DNA from: Acidimicrobiales bacterium
GTDB taxonomy: Bacteria > Actinomycetota > Acidimicrobiia > Acidimicrobiales > Acidimicrobilacustridaceae
Assembly: GCA_025455885.1 (NCBI GenBank)
Contig: JALOLR010000023.1
Coordinates: forward strand, 1 to 32,268
Length of the DNA stretch: 32,268 nucleotides
Direction of reading: 5' to 3'
Each line of letters opens with the position of its first letter. Within the stretch, counting starts at the first letter, position 1. Of the stretch, positions 1 to 6,751 are shown one piece after another. The notes beneath the pieces were generated by a model. The model had not been told where the DNA came from, made no database searches, and worked only from the letters and a program-made list of their open reading frames with translations. A program made the position numbers and the translations under genes.

Positions 1-178
1 CGGTGGGGGGTCCGCGTCGCTGGGCGGCGCTGCGCGCCGCGGGTGTGGTCGGCGTCGCTGGCGCTTCCCGCCGCCCACCTGGGTCGGGTCGGTGGGGGGG
101 TCCGCGTCGCTGGGCGGCGCTGCGCGCCGCAGGTGTGGTCGGCGTCGCTGGCGCTTCCCGCCGCCCACCCGGGTTCGG
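1..178. repeat. Two copies of a ~90-bp GC-rich tandem repeat, cut by the left window edge
   Basis: Bases 11-80 recur at 101-170 with two mismatches (41 G to A, 80 T to C). The G-run just before has one extra G in the second copy, so the period is 89-90 bp. Similarity fades at about 174-178, so the array ends here and may continue to the left of the window. Each copy holds a perfect 7-bp hairpin with a TGC loop (24-40 and 114-130) and two near-identical 10-mers (gcgtcgctgg). The arms ggtggg near the start and cccacc near the end of each copy could close a larger fold. One frame is open through the repeat (period divisible by 3), but I see no start signal and treat it as intergenic. Confidence 0.9.
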
Positions 179-242
179 CGTCGTGGCGGGACGGGGTCGC
201 ATGAAGCGCCGCCTGTGCGGTCGGTGGACCCGGGTCGATCGG

Positions 243-248
243 TAGGAT
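243..248 (+). promoter_or_regulatory. -10 box TAGGAT, leaderless start
   Basis: TAGGAT, six bases, then GTG at 255. This spacing puts the transcription start at or next to the GTG. A perfect 10-bp palindrome GACCCGGGTC (227-236) lies between the -10 and the expected -35. Confidence 0.6.
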
Positions 249-254
249 CCCGGC

Positions 255-488
255 GTGTCGAACCCTCGCTACCGCTGCTCGGCGTGCGGAAACCTCACCC
301 GCTTCGACGTGACCACCACCCGCCGCACGCGGGCCTACCACCACTACTCGGTGGGCGGCGAGCTCGACGTGGAGCACGAGGAGGTCCTCGACGAGCACGT
401 CGAGGAGGTGACCTGCCGTTGGTGCGGTCCCGCCGGCTCGGTGCACCCGGTCGAGCCCGACGTGGTCGCCGACGACGTCGGTCGCTGA
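255..488 (+). CDS. Small zinc-ribbon-like protein of unknown function
   Basis: A 77-residue protein. Two CxxC knuckles are visible, C8-x2-C11 and C54-x2-C57, which together would hold one zinc ion as in zinc-ribbon folds. The middle (residues 30-52) is rich in Glu, Asp and His. The GTG start is supported by a -10 box six bases upstream and by the lack of any ribosome binding site, so it is probably read from a leaderless mRNA. It stands alone: the next gene is convergent and ends 13 bp away. I do not recognise a named family. A nucleic-acid-binding or metal-binding role is only a guess from the Cys pattern. Confidence 0.75.
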   Translation: MSNPRYRCSACGNLTRFDVTTTRRTRAYHHYSVGGELDVEHEEVLDEHVEEVTCRWCGPAGSVHPVEPDVVADDVGR

Positions 489-501
489 GTGGGCCGAACC
501 G

Positions 502-1242
502 TCAGGCCCAGCCGCCCGCGTAGGCGACGAACTGCCCGGTGGTGAAGTTGCTCGTCCCGTCGAGGAACACCCCGCAGAACGCCGCGAACTCCTCCATGGT
601 CCCGAGACGGCGCATCGGGACCTGCGCCTCGACTCGTTCCCGCCCCTCCGGCTCGGTGGCGCCCGTGGCGGCGAGGAACGCCGGGAAGTCCATGAAGTTG
701 GTCCCCACGGCGTTCACCTGGACGCCGGCGCGGGCCACCTCGCCGGCCACGTTGCGGGCCAGCATCGTCGCCCCGGCCCGGGCCGCCGAATAGAGGGGTG
801 CGCCGGGGGTGGGGCGGGAGCCGGCCGCGCTGGTGATCACCAGCACCTGACCGCCGCCCCTGTCCACCATCGGGGGGACCACCGTCTTGAGGAAGTGGTA
901 CGGCGCCATCATGCAGCCGTCGATCACCGTGGCGAAGTCCTCGGCCGTGGAGTCGACGAAGCGGCCTCCGACGATGCGACCCGAAGCCGCCACGGCGGCG
1001 TCGAGGCGGGCGAACCGCGTGAGTGCGGCGTCGACCAGGCGGGGGGCCGCGTCGGGTCGAGACAGGTCGCCCACGCCGGTCACCACCTCGACCCGAACGC
1101 CCCGGCCCGTCAGCTCCTCCACGAGGTCCGGGTCGGCGTCGCCGAGCACCAGGTCGTGGTCCCGGGCCGCGAGCACCCGGGCCAGCGCCGGGCCCACGTA
1201 GTTGCGAGCGTCGGCCACGATGGCGACCCGACGGTCGGACAC
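502..1242 (-). CDS. SDR-fold protein with halohydrin-dehalogenase-like active site
   Basis: A 246-residue single-domain protein of the short-chain dehydrogenase fold. Two things set it apart from an ordinary SDR. The catalytic triad is S138-x12-Y151-x3-R155, with Arg instead of Lys. The glycine-rich cofactor loop (TGxxxGxG) is missing and replaced by A10-x4-Y15-x-G17. S-x12-Y-x3-R with T-x4-F/Y-x-G is the signature of halohydrin dehalogenases (HheA-HheG), which close vicinal haloalcohols to epoxides and reopen epoxides with azide, cyanide or nitrite. Only the first Thr differs here (Ala10). The stretch after the Tyr (SARAGA-like) and the RLGT...TGQ...AGG C-terminus also resemble HheC from memory. 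The GTG start is 6 bp after the stop of the LLM oxidoreductase, so the two are probably one operon. It could instead be a catalytically dead SDR. Confidence 0.85.
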   Translation of the reverse strand: MSDRRVAIVADARNYVGPALARVLAARDHDLVLGDADPDLVEELTGRGVRVEVVTGVGDLSRPDAAPRLVDAALTRFARLDAAVAASGRIVGGRFVDSTAEDFATVIDGCMMAPYHFLKTVVPPMVDRGGGQVLVITSAAGSRPTPGAPLYSAARAGATMLARNVAGEVARAGVQVNAVGTNFMDFPAFLAATGATEPEGRERVEAQVPMRRLGTMEEFAAFCGVFLDGTSNFTTGQFVAYAGGWA

Positions 1243-1248
1243 GGTCGC

Positions 1249-2172
1249 TCAGCCCTGCCGCGAGGGCGAGATGACCTTGGCGCCGAAGGCGGCGAGGCCC
1301 TCGAGGGCGCTGTCCAGGCTGTCACCGGGCACACCGGCGTCGCTCCAGGTGACGCCGAGGGCGGCCAGCTCGCCGAGCTCGTCGAGGTAGCGCTCCGCGG
1401 GGAAGTCGTCCGCGCGGGGGTCGCCCCCGACGAACGGCCCGAAGGCGATGTCGATGCTCGCCGGATCGCGGTCCTGGGCCTCGACCATCACCCAGAGCTC
1501 GTCGAGCATCCCGGCCAGGTCGTCCGCCGTCTCGAGCGGGAGCGTGCGGGCGGTGGTGGCGAGGGTGCGGTCCGCGGGGAAGGGCTTCCACCCGGACGCT
1601 GCTCTGGCCACGCGCCGGCGCGAGAGCTTGCTGTTGCCGCCGATCCAGATCGGCGGCGGGGACGCGGGCTTGGGGTTGGCGGTCTGGCCCCGGGCCTCGA
1701 AGTGGAGGCCCTCGTAGGCGAAGTCGTCCTGGGTCCAGATCCCCTGGAGGACGTCGAGGGCCTCGTCGAAGAGGGCGTTGCGCTCCTCGAAGTCCACGCC
1801 GAGCGCCTTGTACTCGCCGCGCAGGTAGCCGGTGGCGACGGCCAGGATGAAGCGCCCCCCGGACAGGACGTCGAGGCTGGCCACCGCCTTGGCCACCACG
1901 AAGGGGTTGCGGTACGGCAGCACCAGGATGTTCGGGATGAGGTGCAGGCGCTCGGTGACGGCCGCGCAGTAGGAGAGGGCCACGAAGGGGTCGAGGGCGT
2001 CGTGCCCGCCGGCGCGCAGCCACCGGTCGGTGGGGGCCGGGTGGTCGGTGAAGCTGACGGCGTCGAAGCCGGCGGCCTCGGCGGCGCGGGCGAAGCGGAT
2101 GACGGCGTCGCCGGTGAGGAACGCAGGGTCGTACGGGCCGGCGACGATCGGGAAGGTGACCGAGAACTTCAT
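1249..2172 (-). CDS. LLM-class F420-dependent oxidoreductase
   Basis: A 307-residue luciferase-like (LLM) TIM-barrel protein, resembling the Rv2161c-type family of probable F420-dependent oxidoreductases. Family features seen: an N-terminal MKFSVTFP strand, a DHP metal/active-site-like turn near residue 44, the NPFVVAKAVASLD-type segment with SGGR(F) around residues 105-130, and a PPIWIGG strand followed by a Ser/Arg-rich loop. These enzymes transfer hydride between reduced deazaflavin F420 (or FMN) and varied small substrates; the substrate here cannot be read. ATG 2172 is chosen because a TAGGTT -10 box lies 7 bases upstream, fitting a leaderless mRNA; an extended frame to 2433 would overlap the divergent gene. 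It is first in an operon with the halohydrin-dehalogenase-like gene. Confidence 0.88.
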   Translation of the reverse strand: MKFSVTFPIVAGPYDPAFLTGDAVIRFARAAEAAGFDAVSFTDHPAPTDRWLRAGGHDALDPFVALSYCAAVTERLHLIPNILVLPYRNPFVVAKAVASLDVLSGGRFILAVATGYLRGEYKALGVDFEERNALFDEALDVLQGIWTQDDFAYEGLHFEARGQTANPKPASPPPIWIGGNSKLSRRRVARAASGWKPFPADRTLATTARTLPLETADDLAGMLDELWVMVEAQDRDPASIDIAFGPFVGGDPRADDFPAERYLDELGELAALGVTWSDAGVPGDSLDSALEGLAAFGAKVISPSRQG

Positions 2173-2179
2173 GGCGCTG

Positions 2180-2185
2180 AACCTA
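2180..2185 (-). promoter_or_regulatory. -10 box TAGGTT, leaderless start
   Basis: On the minus strand TAGGTT is followed by seven bases and the ATG at 2172. It drives the LLM oxidoreductase and the following SDR-like gene. Confidence 0.55.
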
Positions 2186-2204
2186 ACAGTCGGGTCATGC
2201 AGCG

Positions 2205-3527
2205 TTGCCGGCCGCGTGTGCCAGCCTGTCGGCGTGCGTTCCACCCGATGCGGATGCGGCCCGGCTGCCCGGTGACGGCCTGGTGAGCCCGTTCCCGAGC
2301 CCCTGGCCGGCCGAGGACGGTGGTCCCGATCGGCTCCAGGCCAGCCCCGGTGTGTTCGCCGGGTTCGATGTCGCCTCGGCCTCGGTGATCTCACGGGACG
2401 CGCCCGGCGCGACGATGGCCGTGCTGCGTGCACCCGGCGAGGTGTTCCTCCTCGGCCACACGATCGGTGAGGACGCCACGGCGTGGGTGGAGCGCATCGA
2501 CCCGGAGACCCTCGAGGTCCTCGACCGCGTCGAGGGCCTCGCCGGTGGGCCGACCTGGCCCGGCGGGTTGGCCGCTCACGGCGACGGCTCGCTGCACGTC
2601 GTCTTCGGCAACCACGCCCACCGGCTCTCGGCCGGGCTCGAGGTCGAAGCCACCGCCCGCCTCCCTCGCGAGCGTCCCTACAACAGCTTCGTGACCCTGC
2701 CCGACGGCCACCTCGTCACCAAGGACTTCGGCGGCCGGCGACCCGGTGAGACCGACAGCGCCGTCGCCCCGCCGTGCGAGCTGCTGGTGCTCGATCCGGT
2801 CACGTTGGCCGTGGTGGCCTCGGCCGAGCTCGGGGAGCCGTCTGTCGCTCGGCTCTCCGCCGACGGGGCGACGGTCTACGCCGTCGGCCACACCGCGCTC
2901 TGGCGGGTCGGCTGGGACGGCACCGACCTCGTCGTCGACCCGGACTTCCGACCCGTCTACCGGATCATCGACGGTCAGACCCACGGATGGGACGCAGTGA
3001 TCGCGTTGGGTGCCGCGTGGTTCCTCGACGACGGCGCCGGCAGTGAGAACTACGCAGGCACCCTCCGCGGGCAGGGCTCCTCGACGGCCCCGCTGCACCT
3101 GGTGCGGATCGCCCTCGACACCGGGGATGTCTCCCTCACCGAGGTTTGCGGGCGAGCCGGGGGTGTGGTGGCCAACCCGCCGCTGGTCGACCCCGTTCGC
3201 CGCATCGCCCTCGCTTACGACACCGGCAACGGGGTGATGGCTGCGTTCGACATCGCCGACGACGGCTCGCTCACCCGCCGGTGGGAGGTCGATCAGGACC
3301 ACGGGAGCCATCTCCTCGCCGATCCCGCCTCCGGGCTGGTGCTCACCCTCGACCACGACGGCGAGCGCTGGATGGAAGAGATCGTCCTGCGCGACATCGA
3401 CACCGGTGACGAGCGCGCCCGACTCGACTCGGGGAGCCCGCTGCAGTCGGTGCTCTTCCCGGCTCCGGGATGGGGTCGCCAGGTCTACGTCTGCACGTTC
3501 AGCACCCTGACCTCGCTCACCTGGTGA
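2205..3527 (+). CDS. Beta-propeller-like protein of unknown function
   Basis: Up to 440 residues. The protein is built of repeating strand-rich blocks of roughly 45-60 residues with turn motifs such as (L/V)DP(V/E)T(L)-V, DG(S/H)L, and (A/V)YDTGNG, as in six- or seven-bladed propellers of the SMP-30/YncE/strictosidine-synthase-like kind. A segment near residues 155-175 (PYNSFVTLPDGHLVTKDFGG) looks like the conserved core. No catalytic residues can be assigned. The start is unclear: TTG 2205 gives a very short N-terminus ending in LSAC, which looks like a lipobox but lacks the charged and hydrophobic parts of a signal peptide; GTG 2283 would remove it. It is divergent from the LLM gene and converges with the 3534-4055 gene, 6 bp away. 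Confidence 0.8.
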   Translation: MPAACASLSACVPPDADAARLPGDGLVSPFPSPWPAEDGGPDRLQASPGVFAGFDVASASVISRDAPGATMAVLRAPGEVFLLGHTIGEDATAWVERIDPETLEVLDRVEGLAGGPTWPGGLAAHGDGSLHVVFGNHAHRLSAGLEVEATARLPRERPYNSFVTLPDGHLVTKDFGGRRPGETDSAVAPPCELLVLDPVTLAVVASAELGEPSVARLSADGATVYAVGHTALWRVGWDGTDLVVDPDFRPVYRIIDGQTHGWDAVIALGAAWFLDDGAGSENYAGTLRGQGSSTAPLHLVRIALDTGDVSLTEVCGRAGGVVANPPLVDPVRRIALAYDTGNGVMAAFDIADDGSLTRRWEVDQDHGSHLLADPASGLVLTLDHDGERWMEEIVLRDIDTGDERARLDSGSPLQSVLFPAPGWGRQVYVCTFSTLTSLTW

Positions 3528-3533
3528 TCGGGT

Positions 3534-4055
3534 TCAGCCGCCGCCGTCGCCCCACAGCTCGCCGATCCCGTCGTCGATGCCGTCGTCGACCGCCGGTGCC
3601 GGTCGCCGGGTGCCGCCGGTCAGCAGATCGAGGCCGTCCGTCCGCAACCGGAGCGCCTCGCACCCGGCGCGGGTTGGCCGGTCGCCGCTGTGGCCCAGCA
3701 CCTTCATCCCCGTGAAGTGGTGGACGCCCACGGGGTCGAGCAGGGTGCGTCCGTGGTACGAGCCGAGGTGCACCGGCCCCGGGACGATGTCGCCGGTGGT
3801 CGGGAGCCACCACAGGTGCCAGGCCGCTCTCGGGTCGTCGGTCGAACGCCAGCCCGTGCCCAGGTCGACCTCCTGCTCGACGCCGCGCATCCGCCCGAAG
3901 TGACCGGGGCTCACGAGGTCGGTGCGCGGTTCGGGGGCCTGCCACGCGCTGATGGTCCGTCCGTAGAACCCGAGGACCGCGGCGGTGGCCGCCGCCAGTC
4001 CACCCAGGAAGACCCAGGTGGCGAGCTCCTGTTCGACGACGTCGGCGGAGGTCAC
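3534..4055 (-). CDS. Single-pass membrane protein of unknown function
   Basis: A 173-residue protein with one membrane helix near the N-terminus (about residues 12-31) and a soluble C-terminal part with Trp- and Gly-rich segments (for example DLGTGW and AAWHLWW). No domain recognised. The GTG start is supported by a TAGCGT box six bases upstream, part of which is the TAG stop of the molybdopterin oxidoreductase gene 9 bp upstream. It could also be transcribed with that gene. The last ~20 residues are rich in Asp and Gly. Function unknown; nothing in the sequence says it is a subunit of the neighbouring oxidoreductase, though a membrane anchor for it is conceivable. Confidence 0.75.
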   Translation of the reverse strand: MTSADVVEQELATWVFLGGLAAATAAVLGFYGRTISAWQAPEPRTDLVSPGHFGRMRGVEQEVDLGTGWRSTDDPRAAWHLWWLPTTGDIVPGPVHLGSYHGRTLLDPVGVHHFTGMKVLGHSGDRPTRAGCEALRLRTDGLDLLTGGTRRPAPAVDDGIDDGIGELWGDGGG

Positions 4056-4061
4056 GCCCGA

Positions 4062-4067
4062 ACGCTA
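4062..4067 (-). promoter_or_regulatory. -10 box TAGCGT overlapping a stop codon
   Basis: On the minus strand the TAG stop of the molybdopterin oxidoreductase gene is the first half of TAGCGT. Six bases follow, then the GTG at 4055. This would give a leaderless mRNA for the small membrane protein. Confidence 0.5.
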
Positions 4068-6341
4068 TCGGCCGGGGGCCGCCCGCACCTCCACCGGGAT
4101 CCCGTTGACGGCGGCGTTGCCCGACAGCTCGTCGACGAACGTTCCCGGTGCGAGGAGGTTGTTGTTCACGCCGGCGTGCTCACGGGCGACGGACATGCGG
4201 GTCCCCGGCCGGTCGTGGCCCCAGCCGTGGGGGAGGCACACCACCCCGGGCATCATCTCGTCGGTGACCTCGACCGGCACCTCCACCGTGCCGACCTCGC
4301 TGCTGACGATCGCCCGCCCCTCGTCGACGACCCCCGAGCGCGCCGCGTCGTCCGGGTGGATCAGCAGGGTGCAGCGGTCCTTGCCCTTCACCAGGACGTC
4401 GACGTTGTGCATCCAGCTGTTCTTCGACCGCAGGTGGCGCCGGCTCACGAGGACCAGGCCGTCCGGCCGCGTCCCCATCGCCGACCGGAGCCGGGGCAGG
4501 TCGCCGAGCACGTACCCGGGGGCGAGCTCGACCATCCCGCTCGGGGTGCCGACCAGCTCCGCGGCGCGCGGCACCATCGGGCCGAGGTCGATCCCGTCGA
4601 TCTCCGGGCGGATCCGGGCGAGCGTCAGCCCGTCGGGTGCCTCGCCGTAGCGGTCGCCGAAGGGGCCCATCCGCACGGTCAGGTCGATCATCCGCTCCGG
4701 CCCGCCGTGGTCGTACTCGGCGAGCGTGGTCTCGGGGTCGCGGTCGAGCATGGTGCACAACGCCGAGAACCAGCCGTCATCCACGGTGGCGAGGTCGAAC
4801 GTCGCCTCGGTCCGCCCGGCGCAGTACCACCCGAGCCGGCAGAGGATCTCCCACTCGGAGGGCTGGTCGTCGGGGGTGGCGTACAGCGGGTCGCTCCACT
4901 TGGTCGCCGAACCCACCGCCCACCCCCAGATGAGCTCGTCGAAGTGAGAGGTCTCGAGCGGCGACGGCCCGGGAAGGATCACGTGGGCGAAGCGGGTCGT
5001 CTCGTTGAGGTAGTTGTCGAGCGAGATCATGCAGTCGAGCATCGGGAGGGCGGCCTCGAGGCGGTCCGACTCCGGCACGCTGATGACCGGGTTCCCGGCC
5101 ACGGTGATCAAGCCGTGGATCTGCCCGTCGCCGGGGGTGGCGATCTCCTCGGCGAGACAGGAGCAGGGGACCTGCCCGAGGACCTCCGGTGCGCCGCGTA
5201 CCCGGCTCGTCCACCGTCCGAAGGTCGGCTCGCCGGTCACGTTCGTGTCGGTCATCCAGGCGATCGGCACGCTCGCCGGCTTGCCGAACATGAGTCCGCC
5301 CTCGACGTCGAAGTGGCCGGTGACGATGTTGACGACGTCGACCAGCCACGATGCGAGGGTGCCGAACTCCTGGTTGCAGAGGCCGATCCGGCCGTAGACC
5401 GCAGCGCGCTCGGTGGTGGCGATCCGGCGGGCGAGGCCCCTGATCGTCCCGGCCGGCACGCCGCACCAGTCGGCCACCGCCTCGGGGGTCCACCCCTGCA
5501 CGGCCGAGAGCAGCTCGTCGAGCCCGGCGACCATGCCCTCGACGGCGCCCAGGTCGACGAGGCCCTCGTCGGCGACGACCTGGACGACGGCCATCAGGAG
5601 CGCGGCGTCGGTCCCCGGACGGATCGGGATCCACTGGTCGGCGCGGTCGGCGGTGCCGGTGCGGCGCGGGTCGATCACGACGACCGAACCGCCCCTGTCG
5701 CGGATGGCGTCGATCTCGCCCAGCACGTCGGGGCAGGCCAGCAGCGAGCCGCCGGAGGCCTGGGGGTTCCCACCCATGACGACCAGGAGGTCGGTGCGGC
5801 GGATGTCGACGGTCGGGATCTTCCACTGGTTGCCGTACATCAGCGCCGACGTGACGTTCTTCGGCCACTGGTCGATCGTCCCTGCGGAGTAGATCATCTC
5901 GAACCCGGCCTGGCCGATGAGCATCGCCATGTAGCGCCCGAGCGTGAAGGAGTGGCCGACGGGGTTGCCGACGAAGGCGGTCATGGCCTTGGGTCCGTGG
6001 CGGTCGAGCACCGAGGCGATCAGCTCCTCGCAGCGGGCGAACGCCTCGTCCCAGGAGGCCTCGCGCCACTGATCGCCCTCGCGGATCATCGGGGTCCGCA
6101 GCCGGTCGGGGTCGTCGTGCAACCGGCCGAGCACCGTGCCCTTGGGGCAGAGGTACCCCTTCGACCAGACGTCGTCGGGGTTGCCCCGGATGACCTTCAC
6201 GGCGTCGTCGTCGCCGAGGTGGACCTCCAGGCCACACATGCACTCGCAGAGCGGGCAGGTCCGCTTGTGGATCCGCGTGCCGTCGCGGACCTCGTGGATC
6301 GGTCCGATCAGCCGTCGCGGTGCTGCGACCGGTTCGCCCAT
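4065..6341 (-). CDS. Molybdopterin-dependent oxidoreductase (Mo/W-bis-MGD, FdhF/NapA-like)
   Basis: A 758-residue enzyme of the DMSO-reductase/formate-dehydrogenase superfamily. The N-terminus carries the [4Fe-4S] motif C29-x2-C32-x3-C36 and C65-P-K-G, followed by the molybdopterin domains (PIRPGTDAALL, VDELSGNAAVNG and the C-terminal barrel with HDRPGTRMS). At the place where the metal ligand (Cys, Sec, Ser or Asp) normally sits, the sequence reads YSAGTIDQWPKN (residues 151-162): no Cys or stop/Sec codon, so Ser152 or Asp157 are candidates. No Tat signal, no iron-sulphur or membrane subunit nearby, so a soluble, single-subunit enzyme is likely. The reaction cannot be named. Start ATG 6341 has a purine-rich GGGGGAAG upstream; a longer frame to 6659 lacks family sequence. 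Confidence 0.9.
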   Translation of the reverse strand: MGEPVAAPRRLIGPIHEVRDGTRIHKRTCPLCECMCGLEVHLGDDDAVKVIRGNPDDVWSKGYLCPKGTVLGRLHDDPDRLRTPMIREGDQWREASWDEAFARCEELIASVLDRHGPKAMTAFVGNPVGHSFTLGRYMAMLIGQAGFEMIYSAGTIDQWPKNVTSALMYGNQWKIPTVDIRRTDLLVVMGGNPQASGGSLLACPDVLGEIDAIRDRGGSVVVIDPRRTGTADRADQWIPIRPGTDAALLMAVVQVVADEGLVDLGAVEGMVAGLDELLSAVQGWTPEAVADWCGVPAGTIRGLARRIATTERAAVYGRIGLCNQEFGTLASWLVDVVNIVTGHFDVEGGLMFGKPASVPIAWMTDTNVTGEPTFGRWTSRVRGAPEVLGQVPCSCLAEEIATPGDGQIHGLITVAGNPVISVPESDRLEAALPMLDCMISLDNYLNETTRFAHVILPGPSPLETSHFDELIWGWAVGSATKWSDPLYATPDDQPSEWEILCRLGWYCAGRTEATFDLATVDDGWFSALCTMLDRDPETTLAEYDHGGPERMIDLTVRMGPFGDRYGEAPDGLTLARIRPEIDGIDLGPMVPRAAELVGTPSGMVELAPGYVLGDLPRLRSAMGTRPDGLVLVSRRHLRSKNSWMHNVDVLVKGKDRCTLLIHPDDAARSGVVDEGRAIVSSEVGTVEVPVEVTDEMMPGVVCLPHGWGHDRPGTRMSVAREHAGVNNNLLAPGTFVDELSGNAAVNGIPVEVRAAPGR

Positions 6342-6374
6342 GGCGCTTCCCCCCCGGGTGACGTCGAGTGCCCG

Positions 6375-6380
6375 AAGGTA
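6375..6380 (-). promoter_or_regulatory. Possible -10 box TACCTT for the molybdopterin oxidoreductase
   Basis: Minus-strand TACCTT lies 33 bases upstream of the ATG at 6341 and would give a short leader carrying the GGGGGAAG ribosome-binding site. No clear -35. Confidence 0.3.
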
Positions 6381-6476
6381 TCCGAGGCGGCGGCGGCGTC
6401 CGGGGCCGACCCCTGCGTCCGGCGGCGACGTCGCGTCGCGGCGGGGAGTGTCACAGGCGGTGGGGAGACTGCACGC

Positions 6477-6677
6477 ATGGAGCTTCCCCTGGTCATCGAT
6501 TGCGGCGACTGCGAGATGCAGCACACCGACGTCTGTGCCGACTGCCTGGTCACCTACGTCTGCTCGCGGGAGCCCGACGACGCCCTGGTCGTCGACGTCG
6601 CCGAGGTGCGAGCGCTGCGCCTGCTCGCCGACAGCGGTCTCGTGCCCGAGCTGCGCCACCGGCGGCGAATCGGCTGA
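6477..6677 (+). CDS. 66-residue Cys-rich protein of unknown function
   Basis: A small protein with C9-x2-C12, C20-x2-C23 and C29, beginning MELPLVIDCGDCEMQH. The spacing suggests a metal site (zinc or iron-sulphur) in the first 30 residues; the rest (about 40-58) is a predicted helix rich in Ala, Leu and Arg. ATG 6477 follows GTGGGGAGA at a good ribosome-binding distance. It is divergent from the molybdopterin oxidoreductase (135 bp between starts) and lies 74 bp before queG. The reading frame stays open far upstream only because it runs antisense to the oxidoreductase gene. Family not recognised; coding status rests on the Cys pattern, the ribosome-binding site and the position in an otherwise empty gap. 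Confidence 0.65.
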   Translation: MELPLVIDCGDCEMQHTDVCADCLVTYVCSREPDDALVVDVAEVRALRLLADSGLVPELRHRRRIG

Positions 6678-6685
6678 GCCTCGCT

Positions 6686-6710
6686 CCGGCCCGGCCCGGC
6701 CCGGCCCGGC
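6686..6710. repeat. Five tandem copies of CCGGC
   Basis: A perfect 5-bp microsatellite between the Cys-rich gene and queG, ending about 30 bp before the presumed queG -10 region. Slippage here would change promoter spacing but not any reading frame. Confidence 0.9.
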
Positions 6711-6751
6711 CCGCCGCGGTGTGGTGGTCGGCGACCGGCCACAATGAGGTC

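Noticed and set aside
2197-2286. 29-codon ATG frame upstream of the propeller gene
   Set aside because: Arg/Pro-rich, overlaps the propeller gene in another frame, no homologue recognised.
3690-6677. Plus-strand open frame of 995 codons
   Set aside because: Antisense to the molybdopterin oxidoreductase; only its last 66 codons, from ATG 6477, look like a real gene.
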